Source: Actinomycetota bacterium
GTDB lineage: Bacteria > Actinomycetota > Thermoleophilia > Gaiellales > F1-60-MAGs149
Direction of reading: 5' to 3'
Assembly (NCBI GenBank): GCA_009885805.1
Contig: VFJZ01000041.1
Location: 1-32,044 of the forward strand
DNA: 32,044 nucleotides
The first letter of the stretch is position 1. Each line of letters begins with the position of its first letter. Below are positions 1 to 7,863 of this stretch, in pieces. The notes beneath the pieces were generated by a model. That model worked only from the letters and a program-made list of their open reading frames with translations, made no database searches and had not been told where the DNA came from. Both the position numbers and the translations under genes were made by a program.

Positions 1-966
1 CGTCGCGGGGCCGGCGCGGCGCACCACTCCCGCTGGACATGCGAGGTCCTCGCCTGGTGCTGCGACGACGATCGGGCGCTGGTCGAGGATCGCAGCGGTG
101 GCGGCGCCAAACGACCCGCGGAGGATCGGCCCGTCGTGATCGTCGACTCGGCACACGGTCACCTCGACGACGTCACCGCTCGGACGCCGTACAAGGGGTT
201 CGGTCGGTGCCGGCGCCGACCATTCGGCACAGTCCCCAACGTCGATGGGTGCGACCTCGGCCTCGACCGGTGCGACGGCCATCGACGTTCCCGTGACGGA
301 TTCGGCCGGTCTCACCCGCATGATACGGGCCGGGCCGCCGGCGCCGTGCGACACCAGCCCGTAGGCGTTGCCGACCTTGCACGCCGGCCCGCCGGAATCA
401 CCGAAGTGTACGGCGAGATCGGTACTCGCGGCCATGCCGCCGTAGTAGCGGCCCGTTGTCGCCTGGAACGCGTCTGGGTAGGAGGTGACCGTGCCGCAGT
501 CGGTGTCCGAGAGGCTGCCGCCCGCGCCGGTGTGGCAGAGGAACACCCCGACAATCGGAATGGCGGTTGCATTGATGGAATAGCTCGGGTCCCTCACGGT
601 GCTCGCGCTCGCCTCGACGTAGACGAAGCCCCGAGTGTCCCAGTTCGAACTTGGCCGCACGTGGACGAGGCCGGCGTCGCCGGTCAAACACGGCGTCGTC
701 GAGCAGCCGTTGACGAACACGGAATGCCCGCCGCCAACAACGACGACCACGCCATTCGTCGTCCTCGCTGACCATTCCGCCGTGGATCCCTCCGTGCAGT
801 GCCCAGCGGTGAGCACGTCGATGTCGGTTGCCGAACGGCGCGCGACGAACCCGCCGGTGCAGGTGTTGGGGCCGGTGATCCTCATCCCGCCGCGCAGAGG
901 CGGTCCACACTGAACGGCCGAGCAAGCGGCGGGTCTTGACGGTTGCTCAGGGCGGTAGGCGATCAA
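1..966 (-). CDS. Secreted S1-family serine protease, catalytic domain (runs off left edge, frameshifted from its propeptide)
   Basis: Reading downward in this frame gives an uninterrupted chymotrypsin-fold protease. The catalytic His lies in TAGHC (codon 799-801), a probable Asp in TGDAGLVH (676-678) and the nucleophile in GDSGGPA (Ser codon 394-396). The domain begins with a Cys pair (CSAVQCGPPLRGG), followed by MRITGPNTCTGGFVA, and has further paired Cys typical of streptogrisin/alpha-lytic-like secreted enzymes. After the Ser motif about 130 residues with more Cys continue to the window edge, so the C-terminus is missing. There is no credible start in this frame: a TTG at 966-964 overlaps the TGA of the upstream propeptide, and the first ATG is at 885, inside the domain. 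Homology logic says it is the second half of one preproprotein with the next entry, separated by a single-base shift. Fold and family are secure; functionality of the locus is uncertain. Confidence 0.75.
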   Translation of the reverse strand, partial: MIAYRPEQPSRPAACSAVQCGPPLRGGMRITGPNTCTGGFVARRSATDIDVLTAGHCTEGSTAEWSARTTNGVVVVVGGGHSVFVNGCSTTPCLTGDAGLVHVRPSSNWDTRGFVYVEASASTVRDPSYSINATAIPIVGVFLCHTGAGGSLSDTDCGTVTSYPDAFQATTGRYYGGMAASTDLAVHFGDSGGPACKVGNAYGLVSHGAGGPARIMRVRPAESVTGTSMAVAPVEAEVAPIDVGDCAEWSAPAPTEPLVRRPSGDVVEVTVCRVDDHDGPILRGSFGAATAAILDQRPIVVAAPGEDLACPAGVVRRAGPAT

Positions 967-1454
967 TCCCGTCCGACGACGCGGGGCACCTGCGGCTCGA
1001 GGCCGACCGAGACGACCTCCCGATCACCGGCCGTGCGGCGCCAGACCTCGTCAATCAGCGCGAGGAGATCCTTCATCGCGACAGGGCGGCGGGTCACCTC
1101 CGTCTCGTCGGTGAGGCCGGCCTTGTCGACGAGATCGACGACGATCTGCTGCTCACCGTCGGTCGCCGAACTCGCGACGGCGAGCCTGATCCAGCGCTTC
1201 TGCGTGTTGTCGAGCCAGACGCCGCTCACTACCGCCGGCATGTTCGACGTGAGTTCTTCGTAGAGATCGCCGAGCGCGGGCTCAAGTGCCGCGCGCCGCT
1301 CGGCTTCGATGGTCGAGATGTCGTACGCGGACGCGGACGCGCGTGACGTCGCGTCGGGAAGGATCTCGACCTCGAAGAAGAGGCCTTCAGCCAGCGCAGT
1401 GGCAGGCCAAACCAAGACCACCATCAGCGCGGCGAGGAACGACCGGCATCCCAT
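963..1454 (-). CDS. Signal peptide and propeptide of the frameshifted serine protease
   Basis: This encodes 163 residues. It opens with a clear signal peptide (MGCRSFLAALMVVLVWPA..ALAE) and then a mixed alpha/beta region without catalytic residues, ending in PQVPRVVGRD before TGA. The catalytic protease domain follows at once in the -1 frame, so this looks like the secretion signal and folding propeptide of that enzyme rather than an independent protein. One extra base near 963-970 would join the two halves. The ATG at 1454 was chosen because it precedes the signal peptide and has a GAGG 8 bases upstream; longer in-frame extensions are not protein-like. A TATCCT at 1517-1512 could be its -10 box, leaving a leader of about 50 bases. 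Alternative: a separate secreted protein of unknown role, which I consider less likely. Confidence 0.65.
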   Translation of the reverse strand: MGCRSFLAALMVVLVWPATALAEGLFFEVEILPDATSRASASAYDISTIEAERRAALEPALGDLYEELTSNMPAVVSGVWLDNTQKRWIRLAVASSATDGEQQIVVDLVDKAGLTDETEVTRRPVAMKDLLALIDEVWRRTAGDREVVSVGLEPQVPRVVGRD

Positions 1455-1621
1455 CCAATCCGCCTCACGTTCGAGTCGATGAAACGCGTCATTGTGGTAC
1501 GTCCGGTCGGGAGGATAGCGATGCGTGGGACGCGAGGGCTTGCCCTTCGTACCACTACCATGTGCCGCCCTCGCCACTGTCCGCGACGCCGGCTCGCGTC
1601 GTCCATCGTGACGCCGCGACA

Positions 1622-3136
1622 TCAGAACCCCGCCGCCACGCCATCCTTGCGCGGCTCGGATCCGCCCGCCAACCCGTCGCCGCGACGGAGGATCACCTGC
1701 CCGCCGCCGTAGCTCGTCGGATCGGGATCGCGCCAGACGCGGTGTCCCCGGCGCTCCAGTTCGTCCGCGACCGACCACAGCCCGGGCTCGAGGCAGAGCA
1801 GCCAGCCGTCGCTATCGCGGTCGAGCCGCCAGCGCGGCTCGTCGAGCGCCGCCTGCGGACTCAGGCCACGCTGCAGCAGGTTCGTGACGAGTTGCAGATG
1901 GCCCTGCGGCTGGACGTGGCCGCCCATCAGCCCGAACGGACCGAGCAGATTACCCCCGCGGAGCAGCAGCCCCGGGATGATCGTGTGGAACGGACGTCTG
2001 CCAGGCGCCAGGCGATTCGGATGCCCCGGCTCGAGGGTGAAGCAGGCGGCGCGGTTCTGCAGCAGGACGCCGGTTCCGGGCGCGACGATTCGTGACCCGA
2101 AGCGGATGTACAGGCTCTGGATGAGCGAGCAGGCCAGGCCGTCGCCGTCGACGACGCAGAGGTAGACGGTGCCGCCCCGCGGCAGCGCGCCAGGCTGGGG
2201 CGTTCCGGCCCTGGCGGGATCGATCAGCGCCCGCCGTTCCGCCACGTAGGCGGCATCGAGATAGCCGGCGGGGAGCGGCTCCTCGGCGATGTACCGGTAC
2301 GCGTCGGCGAAGGCCAGTTTCATCGCCTCCGCCTGGAGGTGGACGCGGTCGGCGTCGGCGAGCGCACCGAGGTCGAACGCGTCGGCGATCGCCATCGCCT
2401 GCAGCGCCGCCGCGCCCTGCCCGTTCGGTGGCAACTCGCAGACGGTCGCGCCCCCGAACTCCTGCCGCAGTGGCTCGACCCAGTCCGCGCCGACGGCCGC
2501 GAGGTCGGACTCCGTCAGCCACGTCGCAGCGGCGATGGCACGCGCGACCGGGCCGCGGTAGAGGCCGTTCGGGCCCTCGGCGGCGATCCGGCGGAGCGTC
2601 CCGGCGAGGTCCGGCGAGCGCCACGTGTCGCCCGCCACCGGAGCCGGTAGCAGCACACGGGAGGCCTCCGCTTCGCTGACGAGGTCGCCGGCGACGCGTC
2701 CCCAGATCTCCGCGATCACCGGCGCCACCTCGAAGCCGCCATCGGCGAGGTCGATCGCATCACGCAGACAGCGATCGAGACCCCACGTGCCGTGTCGCTT
2801 CAGCAGGGCCTGCCAGCCGGCAACGGCACCCGGCACCGTCACCGAGCGGGGCCCGGTCAGCGGCATCGCGTCGCCCAGGGCCTCGGGATCGGCGCTGAGC
2901 GGCGCGCGACCGCTGGCGTTCAGGCCGGTGACCTCACCGTCGCGGTGGACGACGGCGAAGGCGTCACCACCGATGCCGGTCGACATCGGCTCGACGACGC
3001 AGAGGACCGCAGCGGCGCAGATCGCCGCGTCGGCCGCGTTGCCGCCGGCGCGCAGGCAGTCGAGGGCGGAGGCAACGGCGAGGGGGTGGCTCGTCGCCGC
3101 CATCGCGGTCGGCGCGAGCGCGTCTACAGATGGCAC
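1622..3136 (-). CDS. ggt: Gamma-glutamyltransferase family protein
   Basis: 504 residues from GTG 3136. The N-terminus has the family's opening (MAATSHPLAVASALDCLRAG), then GNAADAAICAAAVLCVVEP and STGIGGDAF. The autoprocessing/catalytic Thr is about residue 323 in GGTVYLCVVD, followed by PGTGVLLQN and, near the C-terminus, GLMGGHVQPQGHLQ. Such Ntn-hydrolases cleave themselves into large and small subunits and transfer or hydrolyse gamma-glutamyl groups, for example of glutathione or gamma-glutamyl peptides. No signal peptide is visible, so a cytoplasmic location is likely, unlike the periplasmic E. coli enzyme. The GTG is preferred because a CAGTAT box lies 6 bases upstream; an ATG at 3103 is the alternative (493 residues). 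It diverges from the PucR-type regulator only 18 bases away, so that regulator may control it (inference). The exact gamma-glutamyl substrate cannot be told. Confidence 0.85.
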   Translation of the reverse strand: MPSVDALAPTAMAATSHPLAVASALDCLRAGGNAADAAICAAAVLCVVEPMSTGIGGDAFAVVHRDGEVTGLNASGRAPLSADPEALGDAMPLTGPRSVTVPGAVAGWQALLKRHGTWGLDRCLRDAIDLADGGFEVAPVIAEIWGRVAGDLVSEAEASRVLLPAPVAGDTWRSPDLAGTLRRIAAEGPNGLYRGPVARAIAAATWLTESDLAAVGADWVEPLRQEFGGATVCELPPNGQGAAALQAMAIADAFDLGALADADRVHLQAEAMKLAFADAYRYIAEEPLPAGYLDAAYVAERRALIDPARAGTPQPGALPRGGTVYLCVVDGDGLACSLIQSLYIRFGSRIVAPGTGVLLQNRAACFTLEPGHPNRLAPGRRPFHTIIPGLLLRGGNLLGPFGLMGGHVQPQGHLQLVTNLLQRGLSPQAALDEPRWRLDRDSDGWLLCLEPGLWSVADELERRGHRVWRDPDPTSYGGGQVILRRGDGLAGGSEPRKDGVAAGF

Positions 3137-3141
3137 CGGGG

Positions 3142-3148
3142 CATACTG
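3142..3148. promoter_or_regulatory. Overlapping divergent -10 boxes (ggt / GAF-PucR regulator)
   Basis: The plus strand carries CATACT at 3142-3147, 7 bases before the regulator's ATG. The minus strand carries CAGTAT at 3148-3143, 6 bases before the ggt GTG. The two boxes overlap by five bases. No good -35 is visible on either side. This fits leaderless transcription in both directions. Confidence 0.5.
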
Positions 3149-3154
3149 CCAGCG

Positions 3155-4903
3155 ATGTCCATGTACGAGACGTCGCCCGGCCTGGGCAGCGATCCGCTGG
3201 CACCGGCCGAGGAGCGGCGGATCCTCTACGAGATCATCTCGACGGTGTCCTCGACCGTCGACCTCGAGCAGGTGCTGTCGGCGGTCGTGCGCCTGATCGG
3301 TGAGGGCGTGAAGGCGCAGTCCTGCTTCGTCTGGATCGTCGAGCGCGGCGGTCGGCTGACGTTGCGCGCCGCTTCGAGCCAGTACGCCGCCGCCGTCGGC
3401 CGGGCCAGCCTCGCCCCCGGGGAGGGCTTCGCCGGCTGGGTCGTCGAACACCGCCAGCCGATCTTCATCCCCTCCGACGCGCTGCAGGATCCGCGCGCCC
3501 GCTACTTCCCGGAGTTCGAGGAGGAGAAGTACCAGTCGATGGTGTCGGTCCCGCTCGTCTCGAACGAGGGCACGGTCTTCGGCGTGATCGGGCTGCACTC
3601 GCTGGCGCCGCGCACCCTGACCGAGGACGACGCTCGCTTCGTGATCCACTCCGCGTCGCTGGTCGCGGGCGCCATCGCCAACGCGCGCCTGTACGAGGCG
3701 GCGCGGCAGCGGGTGACCGAACTGGAGCACCTGTCATCCCTCTCCGAAGCAGCGGCCCGGGCAGCGACGCTCGCAGAACTCCTGCCGCTGGCAGTCACGA
3801 CCGGTCAGGTGCTGCTCGGCGCCGACAGCGTGCACGTCTACGCCGTCGCCCGCGACGAGCGCCTCGTCCGGCGAGCCTCCGCACCCGACGCCGGCACCGC
3901 TCCCGCCTCGCTGCCGCGGACGGCAACCGACGACCTGGCGGCGGCGGTGACGCGAGACGTGACGTTCGCCGGTGCGATCGTGCTTCCCCTGCGGGCCGAC
4001 GCGGAGACGCTCGGCCACCTGATCGCCCTACGCGCCGAGCGTCCATTCGATCACGAGGAGGCCGATCTCGCGGCCACCGTCGCCGCGCAACTCGCCGTCG
4101 GCTGGAAGAAGATCGAGCTGATCGACGGACTGACGGAGCGGAACCTGATCCGCGACTTCCTCGCCGATCTGGCCGGCGGCCGCCACGAGGGCGTCGCGAC
4201 CCGGGCCCGGCGGCTCGGCTGTGACCTGTCGACGCCGCGCCTGGCGGTCGTCGCGCAGGCCCACCACCCGGGCGAGCGGTCCGACACGGACCGCGTCGCG
4301 ACGCTCGAGCGATTCGAGGCCGAGGTCGCACGCCTGCTGCCGGGCGTGCTGTTCGATCGTCGCGACGACGTCGGCCGCGGCCTCGTCCCGGCGCTCGGGA
4401 CCGAGGGCACCGAATCCGTCGACCGCCTGCGCCTGGCCGTCGCCGGGCTGCCGCTCGTCGTCGGCGTCTCCAACCCCTGTGTCGGCGCCGAGGCGGTCAC
4501 GGCCGGATTCGCGGAGGCGCGTCAGGCGGCGCGGGCAGCGCCGGTGATCGACAGCGGCCCGGGGGTCGTGACGTTCGACGGACTCGGGCCGTACAAGTAT
4601 CTGCTGGGCGTGCAACCGGCGGCAGGGACCCGCGACAAGCATCGCGAGGCGCTCCGACGGCTGCTCGCGTACGATCGACAGCGGCGCGCCGAGCTGACCC
4701 GGACGCTCGACGTGTACCTCACGCGTCGCGGCAACATCGCCGCGACCGCGCAGGCCCTGTACGTCCATCCGAACACCCTCCGCCAGCGCCTCCGGCGGAT
4801 CGAGGAGATCACCGGCCTCGACGTGCGCGAGGGCGAATGGCTGATGATCGAGATCGCGTTGAGGCTGCAGCGGCTCGAGGAGATCGACACCGAACAAGGC
4901 TGA
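3155..4903 (+). CDS. Tandem-GAF, PucR/CdaR-family transcriptional regulator
   Basis: 582 residues. A first GAF domain spans about residues 25-175 (CFVWIVERGGRLTLRAAS, then GEGFAGWVVEHRQPIFI, VPLVSNEGTVFGVIGLHS). A second, more diverged GAF-like domain spans about 190-320. A central CdaR-type linker follows at about 330-470. The C-terminal helix-turn-helix of the PucR family is at about 515-572 (TLDVYLTRRGNIAATAQAL, YVHPNTLRQRLRRIEEITG). Members bind DNA through this HTH and usually activate catabolic genes, with GAF domains sensing small molecules; the ligand here is unknown. ATG 3155 is chosen because the upstream -10 is 7 bases away; a second ATG at 3161 is possible. It diverges from ggt and is followed after 32 bases by cheC, probably co-transcribed. 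Confidence 0.88.
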   Translation: MSMYETSPGLGSDPLAPAEERRILYEIISTVSSTVDLEQVLSAVVRLIGEGVKAQSCFVWIVERGGRLTLRAASSQYAAAVGRASLAPGEGFAGWVVEHRQPIFIPSDALQDPRARYFPEFEEEKYQSMVSVPLVSNEGTVFGVIGLHSLAPRTLTEDDARFVIHSASLVAGAIANARLYEAARQRVTELEHLSSLSEAAARAATLAELLPLAVTTGQVLLGADSVHVYAVARDERLVRRASAPDAGTAPASLPRTATDDLAAAVTRDVTFAGAIVLPLRADAETLGHLIALRAERPFDHEEADLAATVAAQLAVGWKKIELIDGLTERNLIRDFLADLAGGRHEGVATRARRLGCDLSTPRLAVVAQAHHPGERSDTDRVATLERFEAEVARLLPGVLFDRRDDVGRGLVPALGTEGTESVDRLRLAVAGLPLVVGVSNPCVGAEAVTAGFAEARQAARAAPVIDSGPGVVTFDGLGPYKYLLGVQPAAGTRDKHREALRRLLAYDRQRRAELTRTLDVYLTRRGNIAATAQALYVHPNTLRQRLRRIEEITGLDVREGEWLMIEIALRLQRLEEIDTEQG

Positions 4904-4935
4904 ACCTCGGGCCCGGATCTGCCGATGGCTGCAGG

Positions 4936-5520
4936 ATGGAGTATTCCGACCTTCAGATGAGCGCGATCCGTGAGATCGCCAACGTCGGCACCGGTAGCGC
5001 CGCCACGTCACTGGCCGCACTCGTCGGCCACTCGATCGACATCAACGTCCCGAACGCCGAGTTCGTCCCGATCGGCGAGCTCGCCGAACGGATCGGCGCC
5101 GTCGAGGAGATGGTCTTCGGCGTCTTCCTGCCCGTGCTCGGGGACGTCCCGGCGGCCGTCCTGCTCGTGCTCGACCACGACGCGGCGGAGACGCTGTGCG
5201 GTGCGCTCGGCTGCAGCCCGCACGACGAGATGGGCGAGTCGGCGTTGCAGGAGATCGGCAACATCCTCGCGGCCAGCTACACATCTGCGATCGGAACGAT
5301 GGCCGGCGTCGCGATCGAGCCGGGCCCACCGGTGATCGCCCACGACATGCTCGGCTCGATCGTCTCGACAGCCGTGATCATGACCGTGGAGGCGGCCGAC
5401 CAGGCGCTCTACATGGAGACGTCCGTCGCCGTCGAGGGCGAGCCGTGCGCCTTCAGCTTCCTGTTCTTGCCGGAGGCGGCGACGGTCAGCCGCCTGCTCC
5501 ACGGCCTCGGCGTCGGTTAG
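4936..5520 (+). CDS. cheC: CheC-type CheY-P phosphatase
   Basis: 194 residues, the usual CheC length. It contains two copies of the phosphatase active-site helix: E13-x2-N16 in SAIREIANVGTGSAATSL and E106-x2-N109 in ESALQEIGNILAASYTSA. Having both sites is characteristic of CheC rather than CheX (one site). CheC removes phosphate from CheY-P and, in Bacillus, partners CheD. No cheD, cheA, cheY or receptor gene is nearby, so its partner must be encoded elsewhere or it serves another response regulator. ATG 4936 was chosen because the family starts just before the first helix; a short GCAGG precedes it. It follows the GAF-PucR regulator by 32 bases, suggesting one transcript. Its TAG overlaps the stop codon of etfA on the other strand. 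Confidence 0.88.
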   Translation: MEYSDLQMSAIREIANVGTGSAATSLAALVGHSIDINVPNAEFVPIGELAERIGAVEEMVFGVFLPVLGDVPAAVLLVLDHDAAETLCGALGCSPHDEMGESALQEIGNILAASYTSAIGTMAGVAIEPGPPVIAHDMLGSIVSTAVIMTVEAADQALYMETSVAVEGEPCAFSFLFLPEAATVSRLLHGLGVG

Positions 5521-6488
5521 CCGCGCGCCTTCACCAGTTCGGTCAGCTTCGGCACGATCGCATGCAGATCGCCGACGACGCCGAAGTCGGCAAAGTCGAA
5601 GATCGGCGCGTTCGCGTCCTTGTTGATCGCCACGATCAGGCCGGAGGACTGCATGCCGACCTTGTGCTGGATCGCGCCTGAGATGCCGACGGCGATGTAG
5701 CAGCGCGGCGAGACCATCTTCCCGGTCTGCCCGACCTGCGAGGAGTAGGGATACCAGCCGGCGTCGACGACGGCGCGCGTGGCCGCCACCGCCCCGCCAA
5801 GCGCTGCGGCGAGTGCCTCGCAGAGCGCGAAGTTCTCTGCCTTGCCGAGACCGCGCCCGCCGCCGACCAGGACGTCGGCCTCGCCGATGTCGACACCGGA
5901 CTGCTCGGCCTCCTCGTGTCCCGAGATCCGGGCGGCGGTCGAGAAGGTGCGGAACTCCGGCGCGAACGTCCGTAGCTCGGCGTCCGGCCCCGACCGGTCC
6001 TCTGCGGCCGCGAACGCGTTCGCGCGGACGACGACGACCCCGACCGGGGTCGTGAAGGCGCAGTGCGCGAGCACCGAGTCACCGAGCCCGGCCCGGCGAG
6101 TGACCAGTTCGCCACCGTCGGCAGCCAACTCGACCGCGTCGATCACGAGGCCCGCGTCGAGGCGGACGGCCGCGCCGGCGGCCGCGTCGGACGCCGCGAT
6201 CGAAGCGCCGAACAGCAGGTAGCGGAACGACTCCGCCGCCTGGAGCGTCGCGACCGCGTCGACGATCGGCTGGGCCAGGCCGTAGCCGCCACCGGCGGCG
6301 ACGTGCACCACCGTCGCACCGTGGCGGCCGAGCGCCGCGGCCTGCGATCCGTCGACGTCGCCGCAGACCAGCGCGTGGACGGGCTCGCCGAGCGCCTGAC
6401 CGAGCCGCTCCGCCTCCTCGAGCAGGCCGAGCGAGCCGGTTGCGAAGGCACCGCCCTGCAGTTCCGCGAAGACGAGGATGCCGGCCAT
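5517..6488 (-). CDS. etfA: Electron transfer flavoprotein alpha subunit
   Basis: 323 residues. The N-terminal domain ([23 protein letters not shown]) and the C-terminal FAD-binding domain are complete. The latter has the family signature: [53 protein letters not shown] and [20 protein letters not shown]. With EtfB it forms the soluble FAD/AMP heterodimer that takes electrons from acyl-CoA and related dehydrogenases and passes them to ETF:quinone oxidoreductase. The ATG overlaps the etfB stop (TGATG), so the two are translationally coupled. Its TAA overlaps the cheC TAG by four bases. No dehydrogenase or ETF-QO gene is adjacent. Confidence 0.96.
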   Translation of the reverse strand: MAGILVFAELQGGAFATGSLGLLEEAERLGQALGEPVHALVCGDVDGSQAAALGRHGATVVHVAAGGGYGLAQPIVDAVATLQAAESFRYLLFGASIAASDAAAGAAVRLDAGLVIDAVELAADGGELVTRRAGLGDSVLAHCAFTTPVGVVVVRANAFAAAEDRSGPDAELRTFAPEFRTFSTAARISGHEEAEQSGVDIGEADVLVGGGRGLGKAENFALCEALAAALGGAVAATRAVVDAGWYPYSSQVGQTGKMVSPRCYIAVGISGAIQHKVGMQSSGLIVAINKDANAPIFDFADFGVVGDLHAIVPKLTELVKARG

Positions 6489-7270
6489 CAGACCACCACC
6501 TTGTTCTCGACGAGGAACGCGAGGATCTTCTCGGCGGCGGTGCCATCGTCCTCGATTCGTACCGACGCGCCACGCCCGGCAGGCTTCGACAGCCCGCGCA
6601 CCGTCGTCCGCGATCCCGCGCCGCCGACCGTGTCGGGGTCGATACCGGCGTCCGCCAGGGAGAGCACCTCGTGCGGCTTGCGCTTGGCCCCCATGATCGC
6701 CGGCAGCGACGGGTAGCGAGGCTCGTTGATCGCGTCAGAGACCGACACGACTGCCGGCAGTGGCATCTCCACGGTGTCGTAGCCCGTCTCGACCTGCCGT
6801 TTCACCCGGAGCGTCGACCCGTCGAGGGTCAGGCTCGCCGCCTGTGAGACGCAGGGCCGGTCGAGGCGCTCGGCGACGGCCGCGGCCATCACGTAGCACT
6901 CGGCATCGGACGCCTGCTGGCCGAACAGGACGAGGTCGTACGCGTCTCGTTCGAGCAGCGCCGCCAGCGCCCGACTGGTGGCGAGGATGTCGGAGTCGGC
7001 CAGCCCGTCGTCCGCCAGGTGTACCGAGCGGTCGCCACCCTGCGCGAGTGCCTTGTCGACGGTGCGCGCCGCGCTGGCCGGACCGACGAGGACGATGGAG
7101 ATCTCCGTCTCGACGCCGGACTCCTTGATCCGCACGGCCTCCTCGATGGCATGACGGTCGTACGGGTTGAGCGTGTTCTCGCCCGTCCGGACGAGCCGAT
7201 TCGTGCCGGGATCGATCCGCTTCTCCGCGGTCGGATCCGGCACCTCCTTCACGCAGATCGCGATCTTCAC
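6488..7270 (-). CDS. etfB: Electron transfer flavoprotein beta subunit
   Basis: 260 residues from GTG 7270. It opens with the canonical beta-subunit sequence (MKIAICVKEVPDPTAEKRID), followed by NPYDRHAIEEAVRIKE, LALAQGGD-type and DLVLFGQQASD segments. Near the C-terminus is RYPSLPAIMGAKRKP, the ETF-beta signature region. The subunit holds AMP and completes the ETF heterodimer with EtfA. The GTG is clear because an AGGAG lies 10 bases upstream (7285-7281). It is downstream of the small TPR-like gene (52-base gap) and coupled to etfA. Confidence 0.96.
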   Translation of the reverse strand: MKIAICVKEVPDPTAEKRIDPGTNRLVRTGENTLNPYDRHAIEEAVRIKESGVETEISIVLVGPASAARTVDKALAQGGDRSVHLADDGLADSDILATSRALAALLERDAYDLVLFGQQASDAECYVMAAAVAERLDRPCVSQAASLTLDGSTLRVKRQVETGYDTVEMPLPAVVSVSDAINEPRYPSLPAIMGAKRKPHEVLSLADAGIDPDTVGGAGSRTTVRGLSKPAGRGASVRIEDDGTAAEKILAFLVENKVVV

Positions 7271-7322
7271 GCCGCAAGTCCTCCTGAACGCCGGTGCCGC
7301 GGCAGTGTAGGAAGCGTCTGGC

Positions 7323-7799
7323 TCAGCGGGCGCAGACGGCCTTGCAGGCGCGCTGCGGCGACCGGTGCCAGGCGCCGTACGCCGCGTAACTCGCCGCCCG
7401 CGGCCAGGACAACCCCGCGCGGCGCGCCGTGCGCAGCGCGAGCACCGGGGCTCCGGCCATCGCGGCGAGCCAGGGCATATCGACCTGCAGGGGATCGGGC
7501 GTCGCCGCCAGGTGACGGGCGAGAGCGACCCGCGCGGCGCGGCCGTCTCCGGCCCGCAATGCACAGGCCGTGTCGAGGTAGGCGAGCAGCGGCGGCGCGG
7601 CACCCTCGGCGACGGCGCGGCGGCAGGCAGTGACCGCTTCGTCGTAGTCCCCGGCTGCGAACAGCAGCGTCCCGGCCCGGGCGACATCGTCCGCAGCGGC
7701 GGCGCCGTCTTCGACGATGCCACGTGCCAACTCCGTCGCCTCGGCGTGGCGGCCCGGTCCTTCGCGGTAGAGCGTCCAGGCGACCTCGGCGGCGGTCAC
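7323..7799 (-). CDS. Small alpha-helical, TPR-like protein upstream of etfBA
   Basis: 158 residues from GTG 7799, which has a TACGAT box 6 bases upstream and so looks leaderless. The N-terminal two thirds consist of amphipathic helix pairs in tetratricopeptide rhythm (ARAGTLLFAAGDYDEAVTAC, then PPLLAYLDTACALRAGDGRA). The C-terminus is basic and aromatic (SYAAYGAWHRSPQRACKAVC). No catalytic motif or signal peptide is visible. It is probably the first gene of the etfBA transcript, but no role in flavoprotein function can be deduced. The TPR assignment rests on pattern only. Confidence 0.65.
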   Translation of the reverse strand: MTAAEVAWTLYREGPGRHAEATELARGIVEDGAAAADDVARAGTLLFAAGDYDEAVTACRRAVAEGAAPPLLAYLDTACALRAGDGRAARVALARHLAATPDPLQVDMPWLAAMAGAPVLALRTARRAGLSWPRAASYAAYGAWHRSPQRACKAVCAR

Positions 7800-7805
7800 C
7801 GGGGC

Positions 7806-7811
7806 ATCGTA
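7806..7811 (-). promoter_or_regulatory. -10 box of leaderless promoter, TPR-etfBA operon
   Basis: TACGAT on the minus strand, 6 bases before the GTG at 7799. The match to the TANNNT consensus and the spacing agree with the other leaderless starts in the window. Confidence 0.5.
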
Positions 7812-7850
7812 GCCCGTCCCCGCGCTGACGACCCGATCAAGTCGCAGGGG

Positions 7851-7856
7851 TATAGT
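7851..7856 (+). promoter_or_regulatory. -10 box of leaderless promoter, C5-epimerase-like gene
   Basis: TATAGT, 5 of 6 matches to the -10 consensus, sits 7 bases before the GTG at 7864. A weak TGACGA lies 19 bases further upstream. Confidence 0.6.
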
Positions 7857-7863
7857 TGACCGT

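Noticed and set aside
955-975. Programmed -1 ribosomal frameshift in the protease
   Set aside because: No X-XXY-YYZ slippery heptamer or clear downstream pseudoknot is evident, so mutation or sequence error is the simpler reading.
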